Assembly (NCBI RefSeq): GCF_042648145.1
Contig: NZ_JBHRWV010000001.1
Location: forward strand, 62,001 to 126,000
Direction: 5' to 3'
Length of the DNA: 64,000 bases
Source of the DNA: Salinicoccus sesuvii
GTDB lineage: Bacteria > Bacillota > Bacilli > Staphylococcales > Salinicoccaceae
Both the position numbers and the translations under genes were made by a program. This document shows positions 15,322 to 24,393 of this stretch, one piece after another. The stretch's first letter is position 1. Every line of letters starts with the position of its first letter. The notes under the pieces are model-generated. The model did not search any database. It worked only from the letters and a program-made list of their open reading frames with translations, and was not told where the DNA came from.

Positions 15322-16698
15322 ATGGCAAAAGCGAAAAATATTTTCGAATGTCTATCATGCGGTTACGAGTCACCGAAATGGATGGGCAAGTGTCCGAATT
15401 GCGGAGCTTGGAATAGCATGGAAGAAAAGATAATTCATAAGGAAACCAAGGTCAAAGGGACACTTGGCAAGGTGGATAATGGTAAGAAAAGTAAAAGTGA
15501 GAAGCTAAGTAGAGTCAAGGAGCAGCATACACCGAGGACAAAGACGAAGATACAGGAATTCGACAGGGTGCTCGGTGGCGGCATTGTTCCGGGTTCACTC
15601 ATCCTTATTGGAGGCGACCCGGGTATCGGTAAATCGACGATACTGTTGCAGACAGCACTGATTTTGGCGGAGAACGCCAAAGTGCTCTATGTTTCCGGGG
15701 AAGAATCAGTGGAGCAGATCAAGCTTCGAGCGGATCGTCTTGAAGAGTCCAGCGAGGAGCTGAACGTGCTAGCTGAGACCAACTTGTTCTATATCCATGA
15801 CGAAGTGAAGCGGCTTGAGCCGGACTTCCTCATTATCGATTCAATACAGACCATTTTCCACCCCGATGTTACAAGTGCACCCGGTAGTGTCGCGCAAGTA
15901 AGAGAGAGCACGCAGAGTATTATGAACATAGCTAAAGGCCAGCAGATCGCGACCTTCATCGTCGGGCATGTCACTAAGGAAGGGCAAATTGCCGGTCCCC
16001 GTTTGCTTGAGCATATGGTGGATACGGTTCTTTACTTCGAAGGGGAACAACATCACACCCACAGGGTACTGCGAGCAGTGAAGAATCGCTTTGGTTCAAC
16101 CAACGAGATGGGAATATTTGAGATGAAGAATACTGGTCTAAAAGAAGTGTTAAACCCATCCGAAATTTTTCTTGAGGAGCGCTCGAAGAATAGTCCAGGG
16201 TCTGCAATTGTTGCTACGATGGAAGGGACGCGTGCCATGCTTGTAGAAGTCCAGTCACTCGTAACGCCGACGCATTTCCACAATCCGAGAAGAATGGCCA
16301 CGGGTATCGACCATAACCGTCTATCGCTCCTCATGGCGGTGCTAGAGAAAAGCGAAGGTTTGCTCATGCAGCAGCATGATGCCTACGTGAAGGTTGCGGG
16401 GGGTGTGCGGCTTGATGAGCCTGCTGTCGATCTGAGTATCATTGTGAGTATCGCTTCAAGTTTCAAGTCGGGATCCGTCAGAGGCACCGATTGTTTCATT
16501 GGAGAAGTTGGTCTGACCGGTGAGATCCGACGGGTGACAAGAATTGAGCAGCGTGTGCAGGAAGCATCGAAGCTCGGATTCAAAAGGGCGTTTATACCCG
16601 CCTCGAACAACGCTAAGATGGAACCTGTCGACGGAATAGAAATAGTTGGGGTTAAAACCCTCAGCCAAGCATTAAAAGTAGCGTTCAGCAAAGACTAG
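15322..16698 (+). CDS. radA: DNA repair protein RadA (Sms)
   Basis: 458 residues from ATG 15322, with GGAGG at 15309-15313. Frames upstream run through the terminator and are rejected. N-terminal zinc finger C-x2-C...C-x2-C (CLSCGYE, CPNCGAW). RecA-like ATPase core with Walker A GGDPGIGKST, the RadA-specific KNRFG motif, and a C-terminal Lon-protease-like domain. It drives branch migration of recombination intermediates. In staphylococci radA directly follows clpC. The pair is separated here by the 14-kb island. Confidence 0.97.
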   Translation: MAKAKNIFECLSCGYESPKWMGKCPNCGAWNSMEEKIIHKETKVKGTLGKVDNGKKSKSEKLSRVKEQHTPRTKTKIQEFDRVLGGGIVPGSLILIGGDPGIGKSTILLQTALILAENAKVLYVSGEESVEQIKLRADRLEESSEELNVLAETNLFYIHDEVKRLEPDFLIIDSIQTIFHPDVTSAPGSVAQVRESTQSIMNIAKGQQIATFIVGHVTKEGQIAGPRLLEHMVDTVLYFEGEQHHTHRVLRAVKNRFGSTNEMGIFEMKNTGLKEVLNPSEIFLEERSKNSPGSAIVATMEGTRAMLVEVQSLVTPTHFHNPRRMATGIDHNRLSLLMAVLEKSEGLLMQQHDAYVKVAGGVRLDEPAVDLSIIVSIASSFKSGSVRGTDCFIGEVGLTGEIRRVTRIEQRVQEASKLGFKRAFIPASNNAKMEPVDGIEIVGVKTLSQALKVAFSKD

Positions 16699-16708
16699 GA
16701 GGGACGAT

Positions 16709-17761
16709 ATGCTGCGATATTTACTCTATACGTGTTATCTGTTGCTTGGCCTATCCGGCGGAATCTGGTTGCTACCTGGCATATACCAGGTGCTACCTTT
16801 TGACCCACCAGCATGGCTCAACAACAATATCGTCAACGCAATACTCGGCATGGTTCTGGTATACATTTTATTCTCTTGGACCATCCACTACGTTGAACGA
16901 TGGATAAAAAGTAGTGAACGCCTGCTGTTGAACAGAAGTCTACTTGAGATTTCACTGGCGACACTCGGTATGATTATCGGTCTATTGATTGCTGTTTTAA
17001 TTTCTTTGATAATAAATACTATTGCTTTACCGATAATTGGTGATATCATACCGTTCGTGCTCGCTGTAGTGCTCGGTTATCTTGGCTTTAGGATTGGTAT
17101 CAGTAAACTCGGGGAGATTATGGATCTTTTGCCCGTACGCAATAAAGGCAAGGAAGTGCCTGAGGCGCTAGAACCTTCAGCTAAGTTTCTCGACACAAGT
17201 GCGATCATAGATGGTAGAATAGTTGACATAATGAAGACAGGATTCATCGAGGGGCGACTTGTCATTCCCCAATTTGTACTAGATGAACTTCAGCTTGTCG
17301 CGGACTCTACAGACCCGATCAAACGGGATAAAGGTCAACGCGGTCTGGATATGCTGAGTCAGCTACAGGAGATCAGTGACCAGACGGAAATCCGTCAGGT
17401 CGAGTATGATAAACTAGATGTAGATCATCAGCTGATTGACCTTGCGAAGAAAGAGAATGGTGACATCATCACGACAGATTTCAACCTTAACCGCGTCTGC
17501 CAGCTGCATCAGATAAAAGTGCTCAATGTGAATGAACTCTCAGATGCCATTAAACTCGTTGTACTGCAGGGGGATAGAATAACTATACTTGTCTCCAAAG
17601 TGGGTAAAGAAGAAGGCCAGGGTGTCGGCTATCTTGAAGACGGGACTATGGTGGTAGTGGACGATGGTAAAAAGTACATCAACCAGACAATAAAAGTGGA
17701 AGTGACAAGCGTGCTCCAGACGAACTCTGGAAGAATAATTTTCTCGAAGAAAGTGAGTTAA
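16709..17761 (+). CDS. Membrane-anchored PIN/TRAM-domain protein (YacL family)
   Basis: 350 residues. Four N-terminal membrane spans lie within about 1-140. A PIN nuclease-like domain (about 170-290) has the acidic signature LDTSAIIDGRIVD and GDIITTDFNLNR. A TRAM RNA-binding domain (about 295-345) begins VSKVGKEEGQGVGYLEDGTM. It probably acts on RNA at the membrane; the biological substrate is unclear for the family. Starts 10 bases after radA and ends 2 bases before ispD, the conserved order in this lineage. Confidence 0.93.
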   Translation: MLRYLLYTCYLLLGLSGGIWLLPGIYQVLPFDPPAWLNNNIVNAILGMVLVYILFSWTIHYVERWIKSSERLLLNRSLLEISLATLGMIIGLLIAVLISLIINTIALPIIGDIIPFVLAVVLGYLGFRIGISKLGEIMDLLPVRNKGKEVPEALEPSAKFLDTSAIIDGRIVDIMKTGFIEGRLVIPQFVLDELQLVADSTDPIKRDKGQRGLDMLSQLQEISDQTEIRQVEYDKLDVDHQLIDLAKKENGDIITTDFNLNRVCQLHQIKVLNVNELSDAIKLVVLQGDRITILVSKVGKEEGQGVGYLEDGTMVVVDDGKKYINQTIKVEVTSVLQTNSGRIIFSKKVS

Positions 17762-17763
17762 AT

Positions 17764-18450
17764 ATGGGATATGTAGCGGTGATACCAGCAGCGGGCCTTG
17801 GCAAGAGAATGGGCTACGACTATAACAAGATCTTCATACAGATCAATGATATCGCAATTATACAGATGACAGTCAGACAGTTTGAAAAAGATGGCAGCTG
17901 CGATGCGATATATCTTGCTGCACGCAGGGACGAACTTGAAAGCATGAGGCATCTGTTCGCAGATTCTCCTAAGGTCAAAGGTATATATGAAGGCGGTAAA
18001 GAGCGTCAAGATAGCATCTATAATGTGCTCAAACAGATACCGCCGTGTGATCATGTGCTGATCCATGATGGTGCGCGTCCTTTCGTCTCCCAGGATATAC
18101 TATTTGAACTGTATCAGAATGTCATACACAAAGGCGCCGTCATCTGCGGTGTCAATGTTATAGATACAATTAAGAAAGTGGAAGACGGTAAAGTATCGGA
18201 GACGGTCCCCCGTGAGAAGCTCTTCGTTGTGCATACGCCACAAGCATTCTCCTACGATCTGATTATGGAAGCTTACGGAGCGGCTGAAAGAAATGAGCTC
18301 AAGGTAACAGATGATTCCAGTATGGTAGAAGCGCTTGGCAAAGAAGTACATGTGGTGTCTTCCAACTACGACAATATAAAGATCACGACGATGGAAGATT
18401 TGATCATGGCGGAGTCCATTATTAAGAAAGGGGCGGACCAGCATGTCTAG
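17764..18450 (+). CDS. ispD: 2-C-methyl-D-erythritol 4-phosphate cytidylyltransferase
   Basis: 228 residues. Nucleotidyltransferase signature IPAAGLGKRMGYDYNKIFI at the N-terminus, GGKERQDSI, the metal/product-binding DGARPFVS and a C-terminal ITTMEDLIMAE. It makes CDP-methylerythritol from CTP and MEP in the non-mevalonate isoprenoid pathway. The related TarI (ribitol-5-phosphate cytidylyltransferase) belongs to the same superfamily. The 8-base overlap with ispF argues for IspD. Confidence 0.93.
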   Translation: MGYVAVIPAAGLGKRMGYDYNKIFIQINDIAIIQMTVRQFEKDGSCDAIYLAARRDELESMRHLFADSPKVKGIYEGGKERQDSIYNVLKQIPPCDHVLIHDGARPFVSQDILFELYQNVIHKGAVICGVNVIDTIKKVEDGKVSETVPREKLFVVHTPQAFSYDLIMEAYGAAERNELKVTDDSSMVEALGKEVHVVSSNYDNIKITTMEDLIMAESIIKKGADQHV

Positions 18451-18928
18451 GATTGGTCACGGGTTTGATGTCCATGCATTTGAAGCAGGTCGCCCGCTGG
18501 TCATCGGCGGCATCGAAATACCGCACGATCGTGGGCTTAAAGGACATTCCGATGCAGACGTCCTCCTCCACACAATGGCGGATGCCCTTCTTGGGGCACT
18601 GGCGCTCGGTGACATCGGCAAATTCTTCCCGGATACTGACGCAGCCTTCAAGGATATGGATTCCAAAGTATTGCTTCAGGAAGTCGTAGCAATGATGCAT
18701 GAAAAAGGGTATGAGCTTGGCAATATAGATGCTGTCATTATGGCAGAGCGCCCCAAGTTCCGACCGTATATTGATGACATGCGTGAAGTTGCGGCATCCA
18801 TTTTGAAGACGGATATCTCAAATGTTAATATTAAAGCAACAACAACTGAAAAGCTTGGATTCACCGGCAGAGGCGAAGGAATTGCTTCTGAAGCGGTAGT
18901 TCTAATTGAAAAAGTGGAGGAATCATAA
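18443..18928 (+). CDS. ispF: 2-C-methyl-D-erythritol 2,4-cyclodiphosphate synthase
   Basis: 161 residues, the standard length. Zinc ligands are in RIGHGFDVHAF (Asp and His) and the second His in GHSDADVLLH. The C-terminal ATTTEKLGFTGRGEGIA is the family signature. It cyclises CDP-ME 2-phosphate to MEcPP. Overlaps ispD by 8 bases and shares one base with the gltX start. With ispD it shows that this organism runs the MEP route, unlike S. aureus, which uses mevalonate. Confidence 0.97.
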   Translation: MSRIGHGFDVHAFEAGRPLVIGGIEIPHDRGLKGHSDADVLLHTMADALLGALALGDIGKFFPDTDAAFKDMDSKVLLQEVVAMMHEKGYELGNIDAVIMAERPKFRPYIDDMREVAASILKTDISNVNIKATTTEKLGFTGRGEGIASEAVVLIEKVEES

Positions 18929-20379
18929 TGGATAAAGTACGAGTAAGATATGCGCCAAGCCCGACTGGCTACTTGCATATCGGCAATGCGAGATCTGCAT
19001 TGTTCAACTATCTCTTTGCCCGTCGCTATGATGGGGATTTCATCATCCGCATCGAAGATACAGATAGCGCGAGAAATGTGGAGACAGGCGAGGAATCGCA
19101 ACTCCACTATTTGAAGTGGCTTGGCCTCGAGTGGGACGAGAGTGTGGACAAGGATGGGGGGTACGGTCCGTATCGCCAATCTGAACGTCAACACATCTAT
19201 CAACCTGTAATTGATAAGCTTCTAGAAGAAGGAAAGGCATATCGCTGCTATATGACATCAGAGGAACTTGAAGCGGAGCGTGAAGCACAGATCGCCCGTG
19301 GAGAGGCGCCGAAATATAGTGGGCAGCATGCGAATCTGACAGCTGAACAAGAGGAGGCATTCGCTGCTGAGGGCAGGGAGCCTAGCATACGCTTCCGTGT
19401 ACCAAAGGATGTTACCTATACGTTTGATGATATCGTGAAAGGCGAAGTGTCTTTTGATTCTAATGGCATCGGAGACTGGGTCATCGTCAAAAGAGACGGT
19501 GTGCCAACTTACAACTTTGCAGTGGCCATCGATGATCACGAGATGGAAATTTCGCACGTTCTACGTGGTGATGATCATATCTCCAACACACCAAAACAGC
19601 AGATGATTTATGAAGCGATGGGTTGGGAAGAGCCGAAGTTCGGTCATATGACCCTCATCGTCAATGAAGACAAGAAGAAGTTGTCAAAGCGTGATGGAGC
19701 GATTATACAGTTCATTGAACAGTACAAGGATCTCGGTTATTTACCGGAAGCCCTGTTCAACTTCATTGCACTACTCGGCTGGACACCTGAAGGTGAAGAG
19801 GAGATCTTCTCAAAGCAGGCGTTCATCGATCTGTTTGATGAGCGGAGGCTTTCAAAATCTCCAGCATTCTTCGATAAACAAAAACTGACATGGATCAATA
19901 ATCAATATATGAAGGAAAAAGACTCAGAAACGGTATTCCAAATGGCATTGCCACACCTTGTCAAAGAAGGACTTATCGAAGAGAACGCTTCAGATGAGGA
20001 ATTGGAATGGGCACGCAAACTTGTTGCACTGTATCAGGAGCAGATGAGCTTTGCTGGAGAGATCACTACACTCTCCGAACAGTTCTTCAAAGAAGAAATT
20101 GAATTCGATGAAGCAGCGAATGCGGTAATCGCCGAAGCGCATATTCCTGAGTTGATGGCTGCACTGTACGATCGTTTTGAGGCACTCGAGGACTTCTCAC
20201 CTGCTGCGATTAAATCGGCCATAAAGGATGTACAAAAGTCGACTGGTTATAAAGGCAAGAAACTTTTCATGCCAATACGCGTTGCAGTCACTGGACAGAC
20301 ACGGGGCCCTGAACTTCCGGATGCTATTTCTTTAATCGGCAAAGATAAAGCGCTCGAACGTATTGGGAAGTTAAAATAA
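18928..20379 (+). CDS. gltX: Glutamyl-tRNA synthetase
   Basis: 483 residues. Class I signatures: HIGH as YLHIGNAR near residue 15, and KMSKS as KKLSKRDG. Rossmann core in the N-terminal half, helical anticodon-binding region in the C-terminal half. It charges tRNA-Glu, and in Gram-positives also mischarges tRNA-Gln for later amidation. The ATG is at the last base of ispF, with GGAGG upstream inside ispF. It is followed by the T-box leader of cysE. Confidence 0.98.
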   Translation: MDKVRVRYAPSPTGYLHIGNARSALFNYLFARRYDGDFIIRIEDTDSARNVETGEESQLHYLKWLGLEWDESVDKDGGYGPYRQSERQHIYQPVIDKLLEEGKAYRCYMTSEELEAEREAQIARGEAPKYSGQHANLTAEQEEAFAAEGREPSIRFRVPKDVTYTFDDIVKGEVSFDSNGIGDWVIVKRDGVPTYNFAVAIDDHEMEISHVLRGDDHISNTPKQQMIYEAMGWEEPKFGHMTLIVNEDKKKLSKRDGAIIQFIEQYKDLGYLPEALFNFIALLGWTPEGEEEIFSKQAFIDLFDERRLSKSPAFFDKQKLTWINNQYMKEKDSETVFQMALPHLVKEGLIEENASDEELEWARKLVALYQEQMSFAGEITTLSEQFFKEEIEFDEAANAVIAEAHIPELMAALYDRFEALEDFSPAAIKSAIKDVQKSTGYKGKKLFMPIRVAVTGQTRGPELPDAISLIGKDKALERIGKLK

Positions 20380-20419
20380 TCGGACAAACAAGTTGCGGCG
20401 TGCAACATAATCGATTATG

Positions 20420-20617
20420 ATTATTAGCACAGAGACCCTAGTACGATCTTTATGACGGAAACCAGAGATTATCCGGTAGGTGGAAGGATAACCGTCTCCT
20501 GATCAGAATTGCCCTCTGTGTCCAGAATAATAATTCATGAGTGCAGTATGCATACGCTGCAAGCAGAGTGGAACCGTGCATTATGCGCCTCTGTCCTAAA
20601 CGGACAGGGGCCTTTTT
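20420..20617 (+). promoter_or_regulatory. T-box riboswitch, tRNA-Cys responsive, in the cysE-cysS leader
   Basis: Stem I base CACAGAG / CTCTGTG (20428-20434 and 20514-20520), with the AGTA loop-E element at 20440-20443 and the opposing GAAT just before the specifier TGC (20510-20512), a Cys codon. The T-box sequence AGAGTGGAACCGTG is at 20565-20578. The base after UGG is A, which pairs with discriminator U of tRNA-Cys. Uncharged tRNA-Cys would stabilise the antiterminator and let transcription into cysE-cysS proceed. The start point is not defined; a promoter may lie near 20380-20420. Confidence 0.9.
20587..20617 (+). terminator. T-box leader terminator
   Basis: Stem GCCTCTGTCC / GGACAGGGGC (20587-20596 and 20602-20611) with one G-U pair, followed by C and five T. 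Its 5' arm follows directly on the T-box/antiterminator sequence, the arrangement required for switching. Confidence 0.88.
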
Positions 20618-20641
20618 AGATTAGGGAGGAGGGACCCGGGA

Positions 20642-21298
20642 ATGCTGAGTAGGATGAAAGAGGATATAGATATGGTGCTGGAGATGGATCCGGCAGCCAA
20701 AAATCGTTTTGAAGTGCTTGCCACATCTTCAGGTCTGCATGCCATCTGGTCGCACCTGATTGCCCATAGACTGTATAGAAGGAACTTCACGACAAGCGCG
20801 CGTATCATCTCCCAGCTGACGCGTTTTCTGACAGGTATTGAAATCCACCCGGGTGCTCAAATCGGACGCAAGTTATTCATCGATCATGGCATGGGAACTG
20901 TTATAGGAGAGACATGCCGCATTGGCAACAACGTGACAATCTATCAAGGCGTCACTCTTGGTGGAACAGGGAAAGAAGAACAGAAGCGGCATCCTGATAT
21001 CGAAGATAATGTACTTATTGCAGCAGGTGCCAAAGTGCTCGGGAATATACGTATCCACGAAAACTCGAAGATCGGTGCCAATTCTGTTGTGCTAAAGGAC
21101 ATCCCGCGAGATTCAACAGTGGTTGGCATCCCGGGCTACGTAGTCAAGCAGGCGGGAGAAAAAGTGAAGAATGTAAGAGACTTGAACCATGCCGATCTGC
21201 CAGATCCGATTCTGGACATGATCATGGGCTTGGAAGATGAAATCAAAGACTTCAGGAACGAAGTCAGAAACGAGGTAGAGAATGGTTCTCATATTTAA
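20642..21298 (+). CDS. cysE: Serine O-acetyltransferase
   Basis: 218 residues. N-terminal helical part, then left-handed beta-helix hexapeptide repeats with GIEIHPGAQIGRKLFIDHG, TVIGETCRIGNN and VLIAAGAKVLGN. It makes O-acetylserine for cysteine synthesis from serine and acetyl-CoA. ATG 20642 lies 8 bases after GGAGGAGGG. Controlled by the Cys T-box. Overlaps the start of cysS by 17 bases. Confidence 0.97.
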   Translation: MLSRMKEDIDMVLEMDPAAKNRFEVLATSSGLHAIWSHLIAHRLYRRNFTTSARIISQLTRFLTGIEIHPGAQIGRKLFIDHGMGTVIGETCRIGNNVTIYQGVTLGGTGKEEQKRHPDIEDNVLIAAGAKVLGNIRIHENSKIGANSVVLKDIPRDSTVVGIPGYVVKQAGEKVKNVRDLNHADLPDPILDMIMGLEDEIKDFRNEVRNEVENGSHI

Positions 21299-22676
21299 CT
21301 CTTTGACAAGACAGAAGGAAAGATTCGAACCGATTGAAGCGGACAGGGTTAAAATGTATGTATGTGGCCCGACAGTCTATAACTACATTCATATTGGCAA
21401 TGCACGTCCGGCAATTGCGTTTGATACTGTGAGAAGGTATTTGGAATACAAAGGTTATCAGGTTGATTATGTATCCAATTTTACTGACGTAGATGATAAG
21501 CTTATCAAAGCTTCCATCGAGCTGAAAGAAGAAGTACCGGTAATCGCTAACCGTTTCATCGAAGCATTTTTCGAAGATACAGGGGCACTGAATGTCAAAA
21601 AGGCTACACATCACCCCCGTGTTATGGACCATATGGATGACATCATAGAATTCATCCAGGTGCTTGTTGACAAAGGTCATGCCTACGCATCAGATGGCGA
21701 TGTCTACTTTAAGACGCGTTCCTTCGGTGAATACGGCAAGCTTTCGCACCAATCCGTCGATGATCTAAAAGTAGGCGCAAGAATTGAATCGGGTGAGAAG
21801 AAACAGGATCCACTCGACTTTGTTCTATGGAAGCAGGCAAAGCCGGATGAAATCAAATGGGCTTCCCCTTGGGGCGAAGGGCGTCCAGGGTGGCACATCG
21901 AGTGCAGTGTGATGGCACGCCGTCATCTCGGAGATACCATCGACATTCATGCCGGAGGACAGGACTTGACCTTCCCCCACCACGAAAATGAAATCGCACA
22001 GAGTGAATGCATGACAGACAGCACATTTGCAAACTACTGGATGCACAACGGCTATATCAATATCGATAACGAGAAGATGTCCAAATCCCTCGGTAATTTC
22101 ATACTGGTCCATGACATCATCAAGGAAATCAACCCGAACGTACTCCGCTTCTTCATGATCAGTGTCCATTATCGTAGTCCAATCAACTACAACCGTGAAC
22201 TCGTGGAGGCAGCCGAGACTAGCCTGCGCCGCATCCAATCAAGCTATCGCCAAGCTAAAGAACGTCTCGATACTGCGGTGGGTGACGGCGATGATGAAGT
22301 GCTTGATCAGATCGTAGCGGATAACCTGGAGCTTTTCGAGTCGCATATGGACGACGATTTCAATACTGCCAATGCTATAACGGCATGGCATGATCTGACG
22401 ACGGAACTCAATAAATACCTTCGCCGAACGACGACGTCCGCAGAAGTTCTGAACCATTTCATCAAGGCGTTTGACATCTATAGTGATGTTCTCGGTGTCG
22501 ACCTTACCGAAGCGGAGGTACTGCTCGACGAAGAGATCGAGGCGCTGATAGAAGAACGCAACGAAGCGAGAGCAAACAGGAACTTTTCACGCGCAGATGA
22601 AATTCGCGATGATCTGAAGGACAAGGGCATCGTTCTTGAAGATACGAAGGAAGGCGTGCGCTTCAGACGTGGCTGA
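21282..22676 (+). CDS. cysS: Cysteinyl-tRNA synthetase
   Basis: 464 residues. Zinc ligand Cys in YVCGPTVYNYIHIGNARP (also the HIGH motif, as HIGN), second zinc site in WHIECSVM and the HHENE motif, KMSKS as KMSKSLGNF. It charges tRNA-Cys. The start lies inside the 3' end of cysE, with GAGG just upstream, pointing to translational coupling. Co-transcribed with cysE under the T-box. Confidence 0.98.
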   Translation: MVLIFNSLTRQKERFEPIEADRVKMYVCGPTVYNYIHIGNARPAIAFDTVRRYLEYKGYQVDYVSNFTDVDDKLIKASIELKEEVPVIANRFIEAFFEDTGALNVKKATHHPRVMDHMDDIIEFIQVLVDKGHAYASDGDVYFKTRSFGEYGKLSHQSVDDLKVGARIESGEKKQDPLDFVLWKQAKPDEIKWASPWGEGRPGWHIECSVMARRHLGDTIDIHAGGQDLTFPHHENEIAQSECMTDSTFANYWMHNGYINIDNEKMSKSLGNFILVHDIIKEINPNVLRFFMISVHYRSPINYNRELVEAAETSLRRIQSSYRQAKERLDTAVGDGDDEVLDQIVADNLELFESHMDDDFNTANAITAWHDLTTELNKYLRRTTTSAEVLNHFIKAFDIYSDVLGVDLTEAEVLLDEEIEALIEERNEARANRNFSRADEIRDDLKDKGIVLEDTKEGVRFRRG

Positions 22677-23070
22677 TCATCGAACCGATAGCATGCAACC
22701 GCTCTCTCTCGCATTCGTCGGAGATGCCGTCTATTCGGTATATGTCCGCGCTCATCTTCTACTTGAAAAACCATATCTGAAGCCGGATGCCATTCATCGT
22801 GAAGCCAATAGTCTTGTAAATGCAAGTGCACAAGCTCGTGCCCTTGATTACCTACGTAAAACCGAGTTGACAGAAGAAGAATGGGACGTCGCGAGAAAGG
22901 CCAGAAATAAGTCGAGTGCTACAAGAGCAAAGAATGCTTCGATAAAAGATTACAGGAATGCCTCAGGACTGGAGGCGTTAATTGGCCATCTTCATATTCT
23001 CGGCAATCTTGAACGGATTGATGAATTGATGGAAATTATTTTGAAAATAGGGAGGGATAACAATGAGTGA
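22669..23070 (+). CDS. mrnC: Mini-ribonuclease III
   Basis: About 133 residues from GTG 22669. ATG 22693 is the alternative and would leave only three residues before the conserved LSLAFVGDAVYSVYVR. The RNase III catalytic domain is present without the dsRNA-binding domain: catalytic Asp in FVGDAVYS, Lys/Arg-rich RKARNKSSATRAKNAS, and ASGLEALIGHLHILG holding the second acidic residue. It matures 23S rRNA in Gram-positives. No convincing RBS exists for either start. It overlaps cysS, as expected for translational coupling. Confidence 0.92.
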   Translation: MADHRTDSMQPLSLAFVGDAVYSVYVRAHLLLEKPYLKPDAIHREANSLVNASAQARALDYLRKTELTEEEWDVARKARNKSSATRAKNASIKDYRNASGLEALIGHLHILGNLERIDELMEIILKIGRDNNE

Positions 23071-23803
23071 TTCAGTAATTGCAGGGCGACATGCCGTACG
23101 TGAAGCGCTACAGAGTGGTGCTGATATTAACAAGGTGCTCATCCAGGATTCGGTCAATAAAGGCCAGGTTAAGGAAATTATGGATGCTGCTAGAAACAAG
23201 AAGGTGATTGTCCAGACTGTGCCGAAGTCCAAGCTAGATGGATTGACCGACGAACGCCACCAAGGTGTTATTGCGCTCGGTAGCCCGCACGAATACATGC
23301 CGTTTGAAGAGTTGATGGCACGTGTTGAAGGCAAGCAAGCGAACCTCGTCATTCTCGATGGTCTCGAAGATCCGCACAATCTGGGGTCTATATTGAGAAC
23401 ATGTGATGCCACTGGATTTGATGGTGTCATTATACCGAATCGGCGATCTGTCCAGCTCACGGACACCGTTGCACGGACATCAACTGGTGCTATAGAACAT
23501 GTACCGGTCGTAAGGGTGACCAACATCAACCAGACGATCGACCGATTGAAAGAAAAAGGATTTTGGGTCGCTGGGAGCGACGGTGCTGGTGATATGGACT
23601 ACAGGGAGATGGCAGCAGACGTCAATACAGTGCTTGTTGTAGGCAGTGAGGGCAATGGCATCAGTAAAAAGACCTTAGAAAAGTGCGACTTTGTGGTGCG
23701 TATTCCAATGGTCGGACAGATTACAAGTCTCAACGCCTCGGTTTCAGCAGCACTTCTGATGTACGAAGTGTTTCGCAAACAAAACGACATTGGGCGTGGA
23801 TGA
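23063..23803 (+). CDS. rlmB: 23S rRNA 2'-O-ribose methyltransferase RlmB (TrmH/SpoU family)
   Basis: 246 residues. N-terminal substrate-binding domain (IAGRHAVREAL) and C-terminal SPOUT knot domain with DGLEDPHNLGSILRTCDA, VGSEGNGISKKTLEKCD and IPMVGQITSLNASVSAALL, the three SpoU motifs. GGGAGG lies before the ATG. It overlaps mrnC by 8 bases. Confidence 0.95.
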   Translation: MSDSVIAGRHAVREALQSGADINKVLIQDSVNKGQVKEIMDAARNKKVIVQTVPKSKLDGLTDERHQGVIALGSPHEYMPFEELMARVEGKQANLVILDGLEDPHNLGSILRTCDATGFDGVIIPNRRSVQLTDTVARTSTGAIEHVPVVRVTNINQTIDRLKEKGFWVAGSDGAGDMDYREMAADVNTVLVVGSEGNGISKKTLEKCDFVVRIPMVGQITSLNASVSAALLMYEVFRKQNDIGRG

Positions 23804-23804
23804 T

Positions 23805-24332
23805 ATGCAACGAAAAAAACGGCGCATCCTGATAGTGGATGGCTATAACTTGATCGGTGCGAACCAAGAATTACACAAGGAATCTTTCCAGTCGCTCGAG
23901 ATCCCAAGAGAGAAGGTTCTTGGCGCACTGGCCGAGTACCAATCAGTTGCAAACTATGAAATCATATGTGTTTTTGATGCCTATGAGGTCCGCTCAAAAG
24001 AAAGCATCTTTAATTTCCATGGTGTGGAAGTGGTCTATACAAAAGAAAAGGAGACGGCTGATGAATACATCGAACGTTTCGTCCATGACCACTATCATCC
24101 GCACTTATGTGAAATCAGTGTAGTGACGAGTGATTTGACGGAGCAAAACGCCATTTTTGCCCTTGGTGCCTACCGCATATCATCAAGAGAAATGTGGGTG
24201 GACTTGATGGAAGCTGAAAAAAATATCAGTAAAAAAATAGACTCCATTAATGAAAAAATGCCTAGGCAGAAATTGAACATTGGTGAAGATGTCCAAGCAA
24301 AACTTGAGAAATGGCGAAGAGGAAGATTTTAG
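23805..24332 (+). CDS. rae1: Ribosome-dependent mRNA endonuclease Rae1 / YacP-type NYN-domain protein
   Basis: 175 residues from ATG 23805, one base after the rlmB stop. The in-frame TTG 23790 lies inside rlmB. NYN/PIN-like fold: ILIVDGYNLIGA with catalytic Asp, CVFDAYEV, YTKEKETADEYIERF and VVTSDLTEQN. The B. subtilis homologue cleaves mRNA in the ribosomal A site. Conserved position between rlmB and sigH. Confidence 0.9.
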   Translation: MQRKKRRILIVDGYNLIGANQELHKESFQSLEIPREKVLGALAEYQSVANYEIICVFDAYEVRSKESIFNFHGVEVVYTKEKETADEYIERFVHDHYHPHLCEISVVTSDLTEQNAIFALGAYRISSREMWVDLMEAEKNISKKIDSINEKMPRQKLNIGEDVQAKLEKWRRGRF

Positions 24333-24393
24333 CATATTGAATTCCCCTCCACTCCTTATTATTATTTTCATATATGGGATAGGAGGGATAAGG

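Noticed and set aside
17764..18450. Assigning the cytidylyltransferase as TarI (wall teichoic acid)
   Set aside because: It overlaps ispF by 8 bases and no tarJ-like dehydrogenase is beside it, so IspD is the better call.
22978..23529. Minus-strand frame of 183 codons over mrnC/rlmB
   Set aside because: Shadow of rlmB. No RBS or conserved motif.
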